A stretch of DNA of 5,470 bases, from the NCBI GenBank assembly GCA_028819955.1, contig JAPPKP010000402.1, forward strand, positions 1 to 5,470. Reading direction: 5' to 3'. The notes below the pieces were generated by a model. It did no database searches, was not told the origin of the DNA, and worked only from the letters and a program-made list of their open reading frames with translations. The position numbers and the translations under genes are program-made. Below, one piece after another: positions 1-5,470 of this stretch. This DNA is from Rhodospirillaceae bacterium. Lineage in GTDB: Bacteria; Pseudomonadota; Alphaproteobacteria; UBA828. Every line of letters starts with the position of its first letter. Position 1 is the stretch's first letter.

Positions 1-215
1 TCAACGAGCCGCGCTACGCCTCGCTCCCCAACATCATGAAGGCCAAGAAGAAGCCCATCGACCGGCGGGAGGCGGACGCCCTCGGCGTGGATATCGGCCC
101 CAGGCTCGCGATCCACAAGGTGGAGGAGCCGCCCAAGCGCGAGGCGGGGATCAAGGTGGCGGACGTCTCGGAGCTCGTCGCGAAGCTGCGCGACGACGCC
201 AAGGTGATCGGCTGA
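1..215 (+). CDS. etfB: Electron transfer flavoprotein beta subunit, C-terminal part (5' end outside window)
   Basis: EtfB is the smaller ETF subunit. With EtfA it carries electrons from acyl-CoA and related dehydrogenases to ETF-ubiquinone oxidoreductase, and it holds the AMP site. Only the last 70 codons are visible; the first whole codon begins at base 3 and the TGA is at 213-215. The segment [20 protein letters not shown] at its start is the family's typical '[16 protein letters not shown]' block, and the tail ([19 protein letters not shown]) is the usual EtfB ending. Full-length EtfB is about 250 residues, so about 180 lie upstream of the window, including the signature motif. The stop is 10 nt before the etfA start, and the purine run GAGGG (214-218) overlapping the stop can serve as the etfA ribosome binding site. 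The identification also rests on etfA following directly, the usual order. Confidence 0.93.
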   Translation, partial: NEPRYASLPNIMKAKKKPIDRREADALGVDIGPRLAIHKVEEPPKREAGIKVADVSELVAKLRDDAKVIG

Positions 216-225
216 GGGCAATGCC

Positions 226-1179
226 ATGAGCATTCTGGTCCTCGCCGAGCACGACAACGCCGAGCTGAAGCGGCCGAGCCTCAACGCGATCACGGCCGCC
301 AGCGCGCTGGGCGGCGAGGTCCACGTGCTGGTCGCGGGCTCCGGCGCCGGGGCGGTGGCCGAGGCTGCGGCGCAGGTCGCTGGAGTCGACAAGGTTCTGC
401 ACGCGGACGATGCGGCCTACGAGCACGGCATCGCCGAGAACCTGGCGCCGCTGCTGGTCGGCCTCGCCGAGGGCTACAGCCACCTGGTCGCCTCGGCCAC
501 GACCTTCGGCAAGAACGTCATGCCGCGGGTCGCGGCCCTGCTCGACGTGGCCCAGGTCTCCGACATCATCGAGATCGTCTCGGACAGCGTCTTCGTGCGC
601 CCGACCTACGCGGGCAACGCGCTCGCCACGGTGGAGAGCGGCGATGCCACCAAGGTGGTGACGGTGCGCACCACGGCGTTCGACGCCGCGCCGACCGAAG
701 GCGGCAGCGCCGCGGTCGAGGCGGTCTCCGGCGCCGGCGACCAGGGGCTGGTCCGCTTCGTCCGCCACGAGCTGAGCAAGTCCGACCGGCCGGAGCTCAC
801 CAGCGCCGGCATCGTGATCTCGGGCGGGCGCGGCATGCAGAGCGGCGAGAACTTCCCGCTGATCGAGGCGGTGGCGGACCGGCTGGGGGCCGCCGTCGGC
901 GCCTCGCGCGCCGCGGTGGATGCCGGCTACGTGCCCAACGACTTCCAGGTCGGCCAGACCGGCAAGGTGGTGGCGCCCGATCTCTACATCGCGGTCGGCA
1001 TCTCCGGCGCGATCCAGCACCTCGCCGGGATGAAGGACAGCCGGGTGATCTGCGCCATCAACAAGGACGAGGAGGCGCCGATCTTCCAGATCGCCGACTT
1101 CGGCCTCGTTGCAGACCTGTTCAAGGTCCTTCCGGAGCTCGCCGAAGAGCTCGACCGCCAGGGCATCTCCAAGGTCTGA
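226..1179 (+). CDS. etfA: Electron transfer flavoprotein alpha subunit
   Basis: EtfA is the FAD-binding subunit of the soluble ETF heterodimer, which relays electrons from acyl-CoA dehydrogenases to the quinone pool. The 317 residues match the usual family length of about 310-320. The N-terminal ETF domain starts [10 protein letters not shown]. The C-terminal FAD domain begins near residue 195. It shows SGGRGM (199-204), [11 protein letters not shown] (225-235), [14 protein letters not shown] (241-254), then the EtfA signature [17 protein letters not shown] (253-269) continuing to [18 protein letters not shown] (276-293). The ATG at 226 is chosen because the purine run GAGGG lies 7 nt upstream and because the ATG at 221 reads only Met-Pro-stop. 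The gene is tightly linked to etfB upstream and the hydroxyacyl-CoA dehydrogenase 9 nt downstream, as expected for a beta-oxidation operon. No frameshift or missing motif is seen. Confidence 0.97.
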   Translation: MSILVLAEHDNAELKRPSLNAITAASALGGEVHVLVAGSGAGAVAEAAAQVAGVDKVLHADDAAYEHGIAENLAPLLVGLAEGYSHLVASATTFGKNVMPRVAALLDVAQVSDIIEIVSDSVFVRPTYAGNALATVESGDATKVVTVRTTAFDAAPTEGGSAAVEAVSGAGDQGLVRFVRHELSKSDRPELTSAGIVISGGRGMQSGENFPLIEAVADRLGAAVGASRAAVDAGYVPNDFQVGQTGKVVAPDLYIAVGISGAIQHLAGMKDSRVICAINKDEEAPIFQIADFGLVADLFKVLPELAEELDRQGISKV

Positions 1180-1188
1180 CCCGCAGCC

Positions 1189-2061
1189 ATGGTGCAATCG
1201 ATCGGAATCGTCGGAGCGGGCCGCATGGGCAGCGGCATCGCCCATGTCGCTGCGCTCGCGGGCTTCGAGGTGACGCTGACCGATCTCGGTCAGGCCGAGC
1301 TCGATACCGCGCTGGAGACGATCCGCACCAATCTCGGCCGCCAGGCGCGCAAGGGCCTGATCGCGGAGGACCAGCCGGCGGCTGCGCTGGAGCGGATCGC
1401 GACCGCCGTCGGCCTCGACGCCATCAAGGGCGTCGACATGGTGATCGAGGCGGTGATCGAGGACGAGCCGGTCAAAAAGGAGGTCTTCGCCGCGCTGCGC
1501 GGCGTGCTGCCCGAGCACACCATCATCTGCACCAACAGCTCGTCGTTGCCCGTCACCCGCCTTGCGGCGAGCACCGACCGGCCCGGCAAGTTTATGGGCA
1601 TGCATTTCATGAACCCGGTGCCGATGATGGAGCTGGTGGAGCTGGTGCGCGGCATCGCGACCGAGGAGGAGACCTACGAGACCGCGCGCAGGGTGACCGA
1701 GCGCATGGGCAAGATCCCGGCCATGGCCGAGGATTTCCCCGCCTTCATCGTGAACCGCATCCTCATGCCGATGGTCAACGAGGCGATCTACGCGCTCTAC
1801 GAAGGCGTCGGCAACGTGGAGGCGATCGACACGGCGATGAAGCTCGGCGCCCATCACCGCATGGGGCCGCTGGAGCTCGCCGACTTCATCGGTCTCGACA
1901 CCTGCCATTCGATCATGCAGGTGCTCTACGAAGGCCTGGCCGACAGCAAGTACCGGCCCTGCCCGCTGCTCGCCAAGTACGTCGAGGCCGGCTGGCTCGG
2001 CCGCAAGACCGGCAAGGGCTTCTACGACTACTCCACGGGCACGCCGGTCCCGACGCGGTAG
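1189..2061 (+). CDS. hbdA: 3-hydroxybutyryl-CoA / 3-hydroxyacyl-CoA dehydrogenase (NAD-dependent)
   Basis: This cytoplasmic enzyme interconverts L-3-hydroxyacyl-CoA and 3-oxoacyl-CoA with NAD(H), the third step of beta-oxidation or the acetoacetyl-CoA branch of butanoate metabolism. The 290 residues equal the usual size of the short stand-alone family. The Rossmann motif is GAGRMG (9-14) and the second strand ends in Asp32. Catalytic positions match the human enzyme by spacing: Ser118 in TNSSSLP, His139 in MHFMNPVP, Glu151, and Asn189 in FIVNRI. The C-terminal dimerisation domain shows [19 protein letters not shown] (219-237) and the ending [11 protein letters not shown] (271-281). The start is 9 nt after the etfA stop. 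There is no good Shine-Dalgarno sequence (AAGG at 1171-1174 is about 14 nt away), so translation may be coupled to etfA. Chain-length preference cannot be read from the sequence; PaaH-like or FadB-like roles are possible. The symbol is a family-level assignment. Confidence 0.94.
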   Translation: MVQSIGIVGAGRMGSGIAHVAALAGFEVTLTDLGQAELDTALETIRTNLGRQARKGLIAEDQPAAALERIATAVGLDAIKGVDMVIEAVIEDEPVKKEVFAALRGVLPEHTIICTNSSSLPVTRLAASTDRPGKFMGMHFMNPVPMMELVELVRGIATEEETYETARRVTERMGKIPAMAEDFPAFIVNRILMPMVNEAIYALYEGVGNVEAIDTAMKLGAHHRMGPLELADFIGLDTCHSIMQVLYEGLADSKYRPCPLLAKYVEAGWLGRKTGKGFYDYSTGTPVPTR

Positions 2062-2066
2062 AGCGG

Positions 2067-2083
2067 GTCCGACTTTGACGGAC
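2067..2083 (+). terminator. Small hairpin just after hbd, possible weak transcription end
   Basis: GTCCG (2067-2071) and CGGAC (2079-2083) form a perfect 5-bp stem with a 7-nt loop, starting 6 nt after the hbd stop codon. No T-tract follows, so it is not a canonical Rho-independent terminator. It may be a pause, an mRNA 3'-end stabiliser or chance in GC-rich DNA. It is listed because it is the only candidate for the end of the etf-hbd transcript. Confidence 0.2.
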
Positions 2084-2137
2084 GCGCGACAGGCCGCGAC
2101 CGCGGCCCGCCGCGCCGGCGGCGCCATCGCGCGCCTG

Positions 2138-2324
2138 CGCGTGGACGCGGGACGCGAAGTTGTGGCGGAGGTCGTGCATCCGCACGTCCTCCAGCCCGCC
2201 CGGTGGCGTGGACCCGGACGCCAAAACCGGCCAGGTCGCGGTCTCAGAAGATCGCGTCCTTGCCCTCGGCCTTGAGCCGTTCCACAATCCGCTTGGTCAG
2301 CTTGAGGGTGCTTCGCTTGGGCAT
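2138..2324 (-). pseudogene. Tyrosine recombinase (phage/island integrase) remnant, internally deleted with an in-frame stop
   Basis: Reading the minus strand from the ATG at 2324-2322 gives MPKRSTLKLTKRIVERLKAE, then GKDAIF, an in-frame TGA at 2246-2244 and RDLAGFGVRV (after one Asp), ending HATGR. This is the N-terminal start of an integrase family in which 'F-W-D-x-x-L-x-G-F-G-x-R-V' is typical, so the TGA probably replaces a TGG Trp codon. From about 2197 the similarity jumps, one base out of frame, to GLEDVRMHDLRHNFASRVHA. That is the Arg/His catalytic box (HDLRH, 2176-2162) from the C-terminal third of a roughly 400-residue integrase. The middle of the protein (core-binding domain and the first catalytic Arg) and the C-terminal Tyr are missing. 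After about 2138 the reading becomes unrecognisable. GAGAG just upstream of the ATG could be a relic ribosome binding site. The gene cannot make a working recombinase. Confidence 0.82.
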
Positions 2325-2326
2325 CG

Positions 2327-2382
2327 CGATTCTCTCGGCCCGGAAATCAGTCATCGAATCGTGAGTTCTGAACCTCAACTCA
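2327..2382. repeat. Two short inverted repeats in the gap before the DUF59 gene
   Basis: TGAGTT (2362-2367) and AACTCA (2377-2382) form a perfect 6-bp inverted repeat around a 9-nt spacer. CGATTC (2327-2332) and GAATCG (2356-2361) form a second, partly overlapping pair, extendable by a G-T wobble and a C-G pair. They lie just upstream of the dead integrase start and about 70-120 nt upstream of the DUF59 gene. They could be an operator, a relic of the integrated element, or chance. No tRNA-like fold is seen here. The rest of the stretch from 2325 to 2449 holds nothing else I can support, apart from a poor promoter-like match (TTGCTC 2403-2408, then TAGGGC 2425-2430). Confidence 0.25.
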
Positions 2383-2449
2383 GCGGCGAATCTAAGGCCG
2401 ATTTGCTCGTGCGTTTTGCCGGGCTAGGGCTGCGCGGCGGGTGCGGCCC

Positions 2450-3193
2450 ATGAGCGCGCGCGAGGGCATGGCCAAGGCAGGGCGCGAGGCCGAGGTTTTG
2501 GGCTGCCTGGCGAGCGTCACCGATCCCGAGCTCGACGAGCCGGTGACGGACCTGGGTTTCGTGGAGGCGGTGACGGTCGGCGCCGACGGAGATGTCTCCA
2601 TCGACTTCCGCCTGCCGACCTTCTGGTGCGCCGCGAACTTCGCCTACATGATGGCCGAAGACATGCGCGATGCCGTCGCCGCACTGCCGTGGGTGACGCG
2701 CGTGGTCCCGCGCCTGCAGGAGCACATGTGCGCCGACGAGGTCAATCGGGGGGTTGCCCAGGGCCTCGCCTTCGGCGCCGCCTTCGGCGAGGCGGGCGAC
2801 GACAACTCCCTGGCAAATTTGCGCGCGACCTTCCGGCGCAAGGCATTTCAGGGGCGGCAGGAGGCCCTGCTGCGCGCCCTGTTGGCGCAGGGTCTCGACA
2901 AAGCCAGGCTCGTCGGCATGACCGTGGCTGAGCTAGAACGCACCGCCGTTTCCGGGCACGACGGGGCCAACCTGCAGCGCCGATATCGGGAAATGAGGGC
3001 CCGCGTCGGTGGCCCAGCCGGGCCGGACGACCGCGCCTTCGTCACGGCGGAGGGAGCGCCGCTCACCGAAGCGGACTTCGACGAGCATCTGCGGACGCTT
3101 GCAAGCGTCCGCATCGCCATGGAATTCAACGGCGCGCTCTGCCGCGGCCTGCTCGCCGCCCGCGAGCGCGCTTCAGGCGCACCGCAGACGTAA
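2450..3193 (+). CDS. MIP18/DUF59-family iron-sulfur cluster assembly protein with C-terminal extension
   Basis: The first ~100 residues are a MIP18 (DUF59) domain, a family that helps deliver or assemble Fe-S clusters. The domain shows VTDPELDEPVTDLGFVEAV (about 23-41), the strand DVSIDFRLPTFWCAANFAYM (48-67) with Cys60 at the conserved position, and LQEHMCADEVN (89-99) with His92 and Cys94. The remaining ~145 residues are not part of a minimal DUF59 protein (about 100-130 aa). They end in FNGALCRGLL with Cys231, a block I recall from the long DUF59 proteins of actinobacterial propane/phenol monooxygenase clusters. The ATG at 2450 gives 247 residues and is preferred over the in-frame GTG at 2441; an ATG at 2468 is also possible. 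No start has a strong Shine-Dalgarno sequence. The gene is separated from hbd by the integrase scar and converges with metY, so it is probably transcribed alone. Its client protein is unknown. Confidence 0.85.
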   Translation: MSAREGMAKAGREAEVLGCLASVTDPELDEPVTDLGFVEAVTVGADGDVSIDFRLPTFWCAANFAYMMAEDMRDAVAALPWVTRVVPRLQEHMCADEVNRGVAQGLAFGAAFGEAGDDNSLANLRATFRRKAFQGRQEALLRALLAQGLDKARLVGMTVAELERTAVSGHDGANLQRRYREMRARVGGPAGPDDRAFVTAEGAPLTEADFDEHLRTLASVRIAMEFNGALCRGLLAARERASGAPQT

Positions 3194-3207
3194 GTGAGGA
3201 GACGAAA

Positions 3208-3224
3208 ACTGAAATCAGATCAGT
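3208..3224 (-). terminator. Weak hairpin terminator in the convergent gap, best oriented for metY
   Basis: The 34-nt gap between the DUF59 stop (3193) and the metY stop (3228) contains ACTGA (3208-3212) and TCAGT (3220-3224), a 5-bp stem with a 7-nt loop. A G-T wobble can extend it to 6 bp. Read on the minus strand the stem is followed by a run of Ts, giving a minimal Rho-independent shape for metY. On the plus strand the stem is preceded by AAAA but followed by CGGTT, so it is poorer for the DUF59 gene. The stem is AT-rich and short, hence the low confidence. Confidence 0.35.
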
Positions 3225-3227
3225 CGG

Positions 3228-4553
3228 TTAGGCTTGATCGAGGGCCTGATCGAGGTCGGCGATGATGTCGTCGATGCTCTCGATGCCGACCGAGAGCCGC
3301 ACCACGTCCGGCCCCGCGCCGGCGTTGGTCTTCTGCTCGTCGGTGAGCTGGCGGTGCGTGGTTGACGCCGGGTGGATGATCAGGCTCCGCGTGTCGCCGA
3401 TGTTGGCGAGGTGCGAGAACATGTTGACCGTGTCGACCACCTTGAGCCCGGACTCGTAGCCGCCCTTGAGGCCGAAGGTGAAGACCGCACCGGCGCCGCG
3501 CGGCAGATATTTCTGCGCAAGCGCGTGGAAGGGGTTGGACTCCAGCCCCGCGTAGGAGACCCAGGAGACCTTGGGGTGGCCCTCCAGGTAGCGGGCGACC
3601 GCGAGCGCGTTGGAGCAGTGGCGCTCCATGCGGAGCGGCAGCGTCTCCACCCCTTGCAGCAGGTTCCAGGCCGCCTGCGCGGCCATGCTCGGGCCATAGT
3701 CCCGCAGCGCCACGGCGCGCACCTTCATGGTGAAGCCGAAGTCGCCGAAAGTCTCGGCGAAGGTGAGGCCGTGATAGGCGGGATCCGGCTTGGTCATGCT
3801 TGGGAACTTGTCGTTCTGCCACCAGTCGAAGCGACCCGATTCGACGACGATGCCGCCCATGGTGTTGCCGTGGCCGCCGATGAACTTGGTGGTGGAATGG
3901 ATCACGAGATCGGCGCCGTGGTCGAAGGGCCGGCAGAGATAGGGCGAGGCCATCGTGTTGTCGACGATGAGCAGCACGCCGTAGCGCTTCGTGACCTCGG
4001 CGATCGCCTCGAGATCGAGCACGATGCCGCCCGGATTGGCCAGCCCTTCGCAGAAGACGAACTTGACCTTGTCCGTCATCGCCCGCTCGATGTTCTCCGG
4101 CTCGGTCATGTCGACGAAATGGCAGGTCCAGCCGAGCTTCTTGAAGCTCACACCGAACTGCGTCACCGAGCCGCCGTAGAGATTGTTCGACGAGATGAAC
4201 TCGTCGCCGCTCTCCAGCAGCGTCGCGCCCACCAGGAACTGCGCCGCATGGCCGGTGGCAGCCGCGACGGCGCCGCGCCCGTTCTCCAATGCCGCGACCC
4301 GTTCCTCGAGCACGGCGACCGTGGGGTTGGTGATGCGCGAATAGATGTAGCCGAAGGTCTGCAGATTGAAGAGCTCGGCCGCATGGTCGGCATCGTCGAA
4401 GGCGTAGGCCGCGGTCTGGTAGATCGGCGTCGACCGCGCGCCGGTGACCGGGTCGGGCCGCGCGCCGGCGTGGACCGCCAGCGTCTCCATCCCGTACTCG
4501 CGTTGCGGTGTGGCTTTGGCGGCCTCCGCCTTGAGAGATTGCATCTCGTTCAT
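3228..4553 (-). CDS. metY: O-acetylhomoserine sulfhydrylase / aminocarboxypropyltransferase (PLP enzyme)
   Basis: This is a cytoplasmic Cys/Met-metabolism PLP enzyme of the gamma family. The likely reaction is O-acetyl-L-homoserine plus sulfide (or methanethiol) to homocysteine (or methionine) plus acetate. The 441 residues are close to the usual 425-435, with a slightly longer N-terminus. Visible motifs are ETLAVHAG (23-30), STPIYQTAAYAFDD (41-54), YIYSRITNPT (69-78) with the phosphate-binding Tyr/Arg pair, PLP-ring Asp198 in IVDNT, Schiff-base Lys223 in HSTTKFIGGHG, and carboxylate-binding Arg419 in VVRLSVGIES. The insertion around FDWWQNDKFPSMTKPDPAYH (243-262) is typical of MetY rather than MetB or MetC. 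The start ATG overlaps the upstream CoA-binding gene's TGA in an ATGA, supporting this start over Met4 or Met22 and suggesting translational coupling. No SAM or other riboswitch is visible upstream. O-succinylhomoserine specificity is the main alternative. Confidence 0.95.
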   Translation of the reverse strand: MNEMQSLKAEAAKATPQREYGMETLAVHAGARPDPVTGARSTPIYQTAAYAFDDADHAAELFNLQTFGYIYSRITNPTVAVLEERVAALENGRGAVAAATGHAAQFLVGATLLESGDEFISSNNLYGGSVTQFGVSFKKLGWTCHFVDMTEPENIERAMTDKVKFVFCEGLANPGGIVLDLEAIAEVTKRYGVLLIVDNTMASPYLCRPFDHGADLVIHSTTKFIGGHGNTMGGIVVESGRFDWWQNDKFPSMTKPDPAYHGLTFAETFGDFGFTMKVRAVALRDYGPSMAAQAAWNLLQGVETLPLRMERHCSNALAVARYLEGHPKVSWVSYAGLESNPFHALAQKYLPRGAGAVFTFGLKGGYESGLKVVDTVNMFSHLANIGDTRSLIIHPASTTHRQLTDEQKTNAGAGPDVVRLSVGIESIDDIIADLDQALDQA

Positions 4554-5101
4554 GCGTTGAGCGGCCTTGCCCGCTTTGCGGAGACGATCCGCGAGTTGAT
4601 GCCGCTAAAGCTCAGCTCGCCCGAGAGCCGGGCGAACTCGATCTTGGGGCAGCGGTTCATGACGACCGTGAGCCCCGCCTCTTGGGCGAGCTGCGCGGCC
4701 TCGTCGTTGCGCACCGTGAGCTGCATCCACAGCACCTCGATGCCCTTCTCGTCCTTGTTCGCGATCACGTCCTTGGTGATATCCAGCGCCTCCTCCGAGG
4801 TGCGGAAGATATCCACCATGTCGAGCTTGTGGGGGCACTCGGCAAGACTAGCGTAGACTGGCTCGCCCAGGATCGTCTCGCCGGCCCGGCCGGGGTTGAT
4901 GGGGATCACCCGATAACCCTTCTTTGTCAGGTACTTCATGGCGTAGAAGCTGGGCCGGCGCCACTGGGTGCTGGCACCCACCATGGCGAAGGTCTTGACC
5001 CGGCGCAGGATGCGCCGCAGGTAATCGTCGGCGTAGCCGTCGTGCTCGGGCAGGAAGGCGAGCGGATGCCCGTCCGTCGACTTGATCGCGACATCGACCA
5101 T
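4550..5101 (-). CDS. CoA-binding (YccU/COG1832-type) Rossmann protein
   Basis: This is a small cytoplasmic protein of the CoA-binding domain family, a nucleotide-binding Rossmann fold related to the N-terminal part of succinyl-CoA synthetase alpha. Its biochemical role is not established. With the ATG at 5101 it has 183 residues. It shows FAMVGASTQWRRPSFYAMKY (38-57), the first beta-turn-alpha, then YLTKKGYRVIPINP (57-70), MVDIFR (95-100), EVLWMQL (122-128), the conserved NRCPKIE (149-155) and FSGINSRIVSAKR (165-177). The ATG at 5101 is preferred. A GTG at 5143 would add 14 Pro/Arg-rich residues unlike the family and falls inside the candidate -10 element. GGAT lies about 8 nt upstream of the ATG. 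The gene overlaps metY by 4 nt, so the two are one transcription unit. This family is recalled as a common neighbour of O-acetylhomoserine sulfhydrylase in alphaproteobacteria, suggesting a role connected with sulfur amino acids, which is unproven. Confidence 0.9.
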   Translation of the reverse strand: MVDVAIKSTDGHPLAFLPEHDGYADDYLRRILRRVKTFAMVGASTQWRRPSFYAMKYLTKKGYRVIPINPGRAGETILGEPVYASLAECPHKLDMVDIFRTSEEALDITKDVIANKDEKGIEVLWMQLTVRNDEAAQLAQEAGLTVVMNRCPKIEFARLSGELSFSGINSRIVSAKRARPLNA

Positions 5102-5142
5102 CGTTTGAGATCCGTGCGGCTGTCGGGGGCGTGGGAGGCGCA

Positions 5143-5171
5143 CAAGTAGCCCCCCGGCCGCAGCCCGTCAA
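5143..5171 (-). promoter_or_regulatory. Candidate sigma70 promoter for the CoA-binding protein / metY unit
   Basis: On the minus strand TTGACG (5171-5166; preceded by C, giving CTTGAC) lies 17 nt upstream of TACTTG (5148-5143). The -35 box is strong and the -10 box is weak, a common balance in alphaproteobacteria. Transcription would begin near 5136, giving a leader of about 35 nt before the ATG at 5101. That leader is too short for a SAM riboswitch, so control of metY by sulfur status, if any, would be by a protein or upstream event. Prediction by eye only. Confidence 0.4.
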
Positions 5172-5244
5172 GGCGCGCGCGGACCTTCGCCTCAACCGGC
5201 GCAAGTGACACGGCCGGGCGCTTCCTGTATTCGGGCATCCGCAA

Positions 5245-5470
5245 ATGAAGAAGTTCTCGATCTTCAGCCTGGCGCGCAACGCGCTGAGCCATCACGAGCG
5301 CTGGCCGGAGCAGTGGCGCAGCCCTGCGCCGAAGCCCGCCTATGACGTGATCGTCATCGGCGCCGGCGGACATGGACTGGCCACCGCCTACTACCTTGCC
5401 GCCCTCCACGGCATTACCAACGTGGCGGTGCTGGAGAAGGGCTGGCTCGGCGGCGGCAACACCGGGCGCA
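5245..5470 (+). CDS. soxB: Sarcosine oxidase beta subunit, N-terminal part (runs off window)
   Basis: SoxB is the large flavoprotein subunit of heterotetrameric sarcosine oxidase (alpha-beta-gamma-delta). The enzyme oxidises sarcosine to glycine and passes the methyl carbon to tetrahydrofolate, giving methylene-THF and H2O2. The 75 visible codons have the SoxB-type leader [20 protein letters not shown], then the FAD Rossmann motif GAGGHG (39-44), the ribose-binding Glu64 (AVLEKGW) and GGGNTGR (69-75). The sequence [20 protein letters not shown] (33-52) is very characteristic of SoxB. The site of covalent FMN attachment and the remaining ~340 residues lie beyond the window. The gene is divergent from the CoA-binding/metY pair across about 140 nt. 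No Shine-Dalgarno sequence is apparent before the ATG, although the start fits the family. soxDAG would be expected downstream. A dimethylglycine-dehydrogenase-like paralogue is a less likely alternative. Confidence 0.92.
   Translation, partial: MKKFSIFSLARNALSHHERWPEQWRSPAPKPAYDVIVIGAGGHGLATAYYLAALHGITNVAVLEKGWLGGGNTGR

Noticed and set aside
151..2127. Long open frame of 658 codons on the minus strand opposite etfA and hbd
   Set aside because: It is antisense to two genes with complete family motifs. Its product is His/Arg/Asp/Gly-rich low-complexity sequence without recognisable domains, the usual shadow of GC-rich third positions.
1913..2287. Minus-strand 124-codon frame containing HDLRHNFASR as a possible intact small gene
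   Set aside because: Only its middle resembles an integrase. Its start reads an alternative frame of the integrase N-terminal region and its end runs antisense into hbd, so it is part of the decayed gene and not a functional one.
2075..2453. Two short plus-strand frames across the hbd-DUF59 gap
   Set aside because: They are opposite the integrase fossil, have no family resemblance or convincing ribosome binding site, and are better explained as shadows of the pseudogene.
3231..3258. Repeated CTGATCGAGG-like words at the metY 3' end
   Set aside because: They encode the repeated Asp-Gln-Ala of the metY C-terminus (DLDQALDQA). It is a coding coincidence and not a separate repeat element.
3372..4856. 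Long open frame of 494 codons on the plus strand opposite metY and the CoA-binding gene
   Set aside because: It lies antisense to two well-identified genes and has the same biased composition and no motif.
5101..5143. GTG at 5143 as the start of the CoA-binding protein
   Set aside because: It adds a Pro/Arg-rich stretch not typical of the family and would lie within the candidate -10 element. The ATG at 5101 fits family length.
5153..5218. 8-bp inverted repeat CCCGGCCG / CGGCCGGG in the divergent gap
   Set aside because: The core CGGCCG is itself palindromic and such words are common by chance in DNA this GC-rich. The 50-nt spacing gives no convincing structure.

Overview
This GC-rich window looks like an alphaproteobacterial chromosome, probably Hyphomicrobiales or Rhodospirillales. 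I infer this from codon use, the gene neighbourhood and protein resemblance; there is no rRNA or tRNA to anchor it. All six intact or window-cut genes have recognisable families. I see no CRISPR array, toxin-antitoxin pair, prophage or other unknown defence-like system.

Left part (1-2061, + strand): a beta-oxidation/butanoate-type electron-transfer operon. It holds the 3' end of etfB, then complete etfA, then a 3-hydroxyacyl-CoA (3-hydroxybutyryl-CoA) dehydrogenase. The genes are 9-10 nt apart and probably co-transcribed. ETF collects electrons from acyl-CoA dehydrogenases, and the dehydrogenase carries out the NAD-dependent third step of the same cycle.

Scar (2062-2449): this gap holds no intact gene. 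On the minus strand it contains the wreck of a tyrosine recombinase. An N-terminal integrase segment carries an in-frame TGA and is joined, in a different frame, directly to the segment with the catalytic His-Asp-Leu-Arg-His box. Roughly the middle three quarters of the protein is gone. This is evidence of an old integrative element at this site.

Middle (2450-3193, + strand): a MIP18/DUF59-type iron-sulfur assembly protein with a long C-terminal extension. This variety is familiar from actinobacterial diiron-monooxygenase clusters, but no monooxygenase is visible here.

Right part (3228-5101, minus strand): a two-gene unit that converges on the DUF59 gene. A COG1832-type CoA-binding Rossmann protein is followed, with a 4-nt ATGA overlap, by metY-type O-acetylhomoserine sulfhydrylase. 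A candidate sigma70 promoter lies just upstream, and a weak hairpin terminator lies in the 34-nt convergent gap.

Right edge (5245-5470, + strand): the divergent start of soxB, the beta subunit of heterotetrameric sarcosine oxidase, cut by the window end. The link between sarcosine oxidation (one-carbon supply) and sulfur amino-acid synthesis is metabolically plausible, but it rests only on adjacency.
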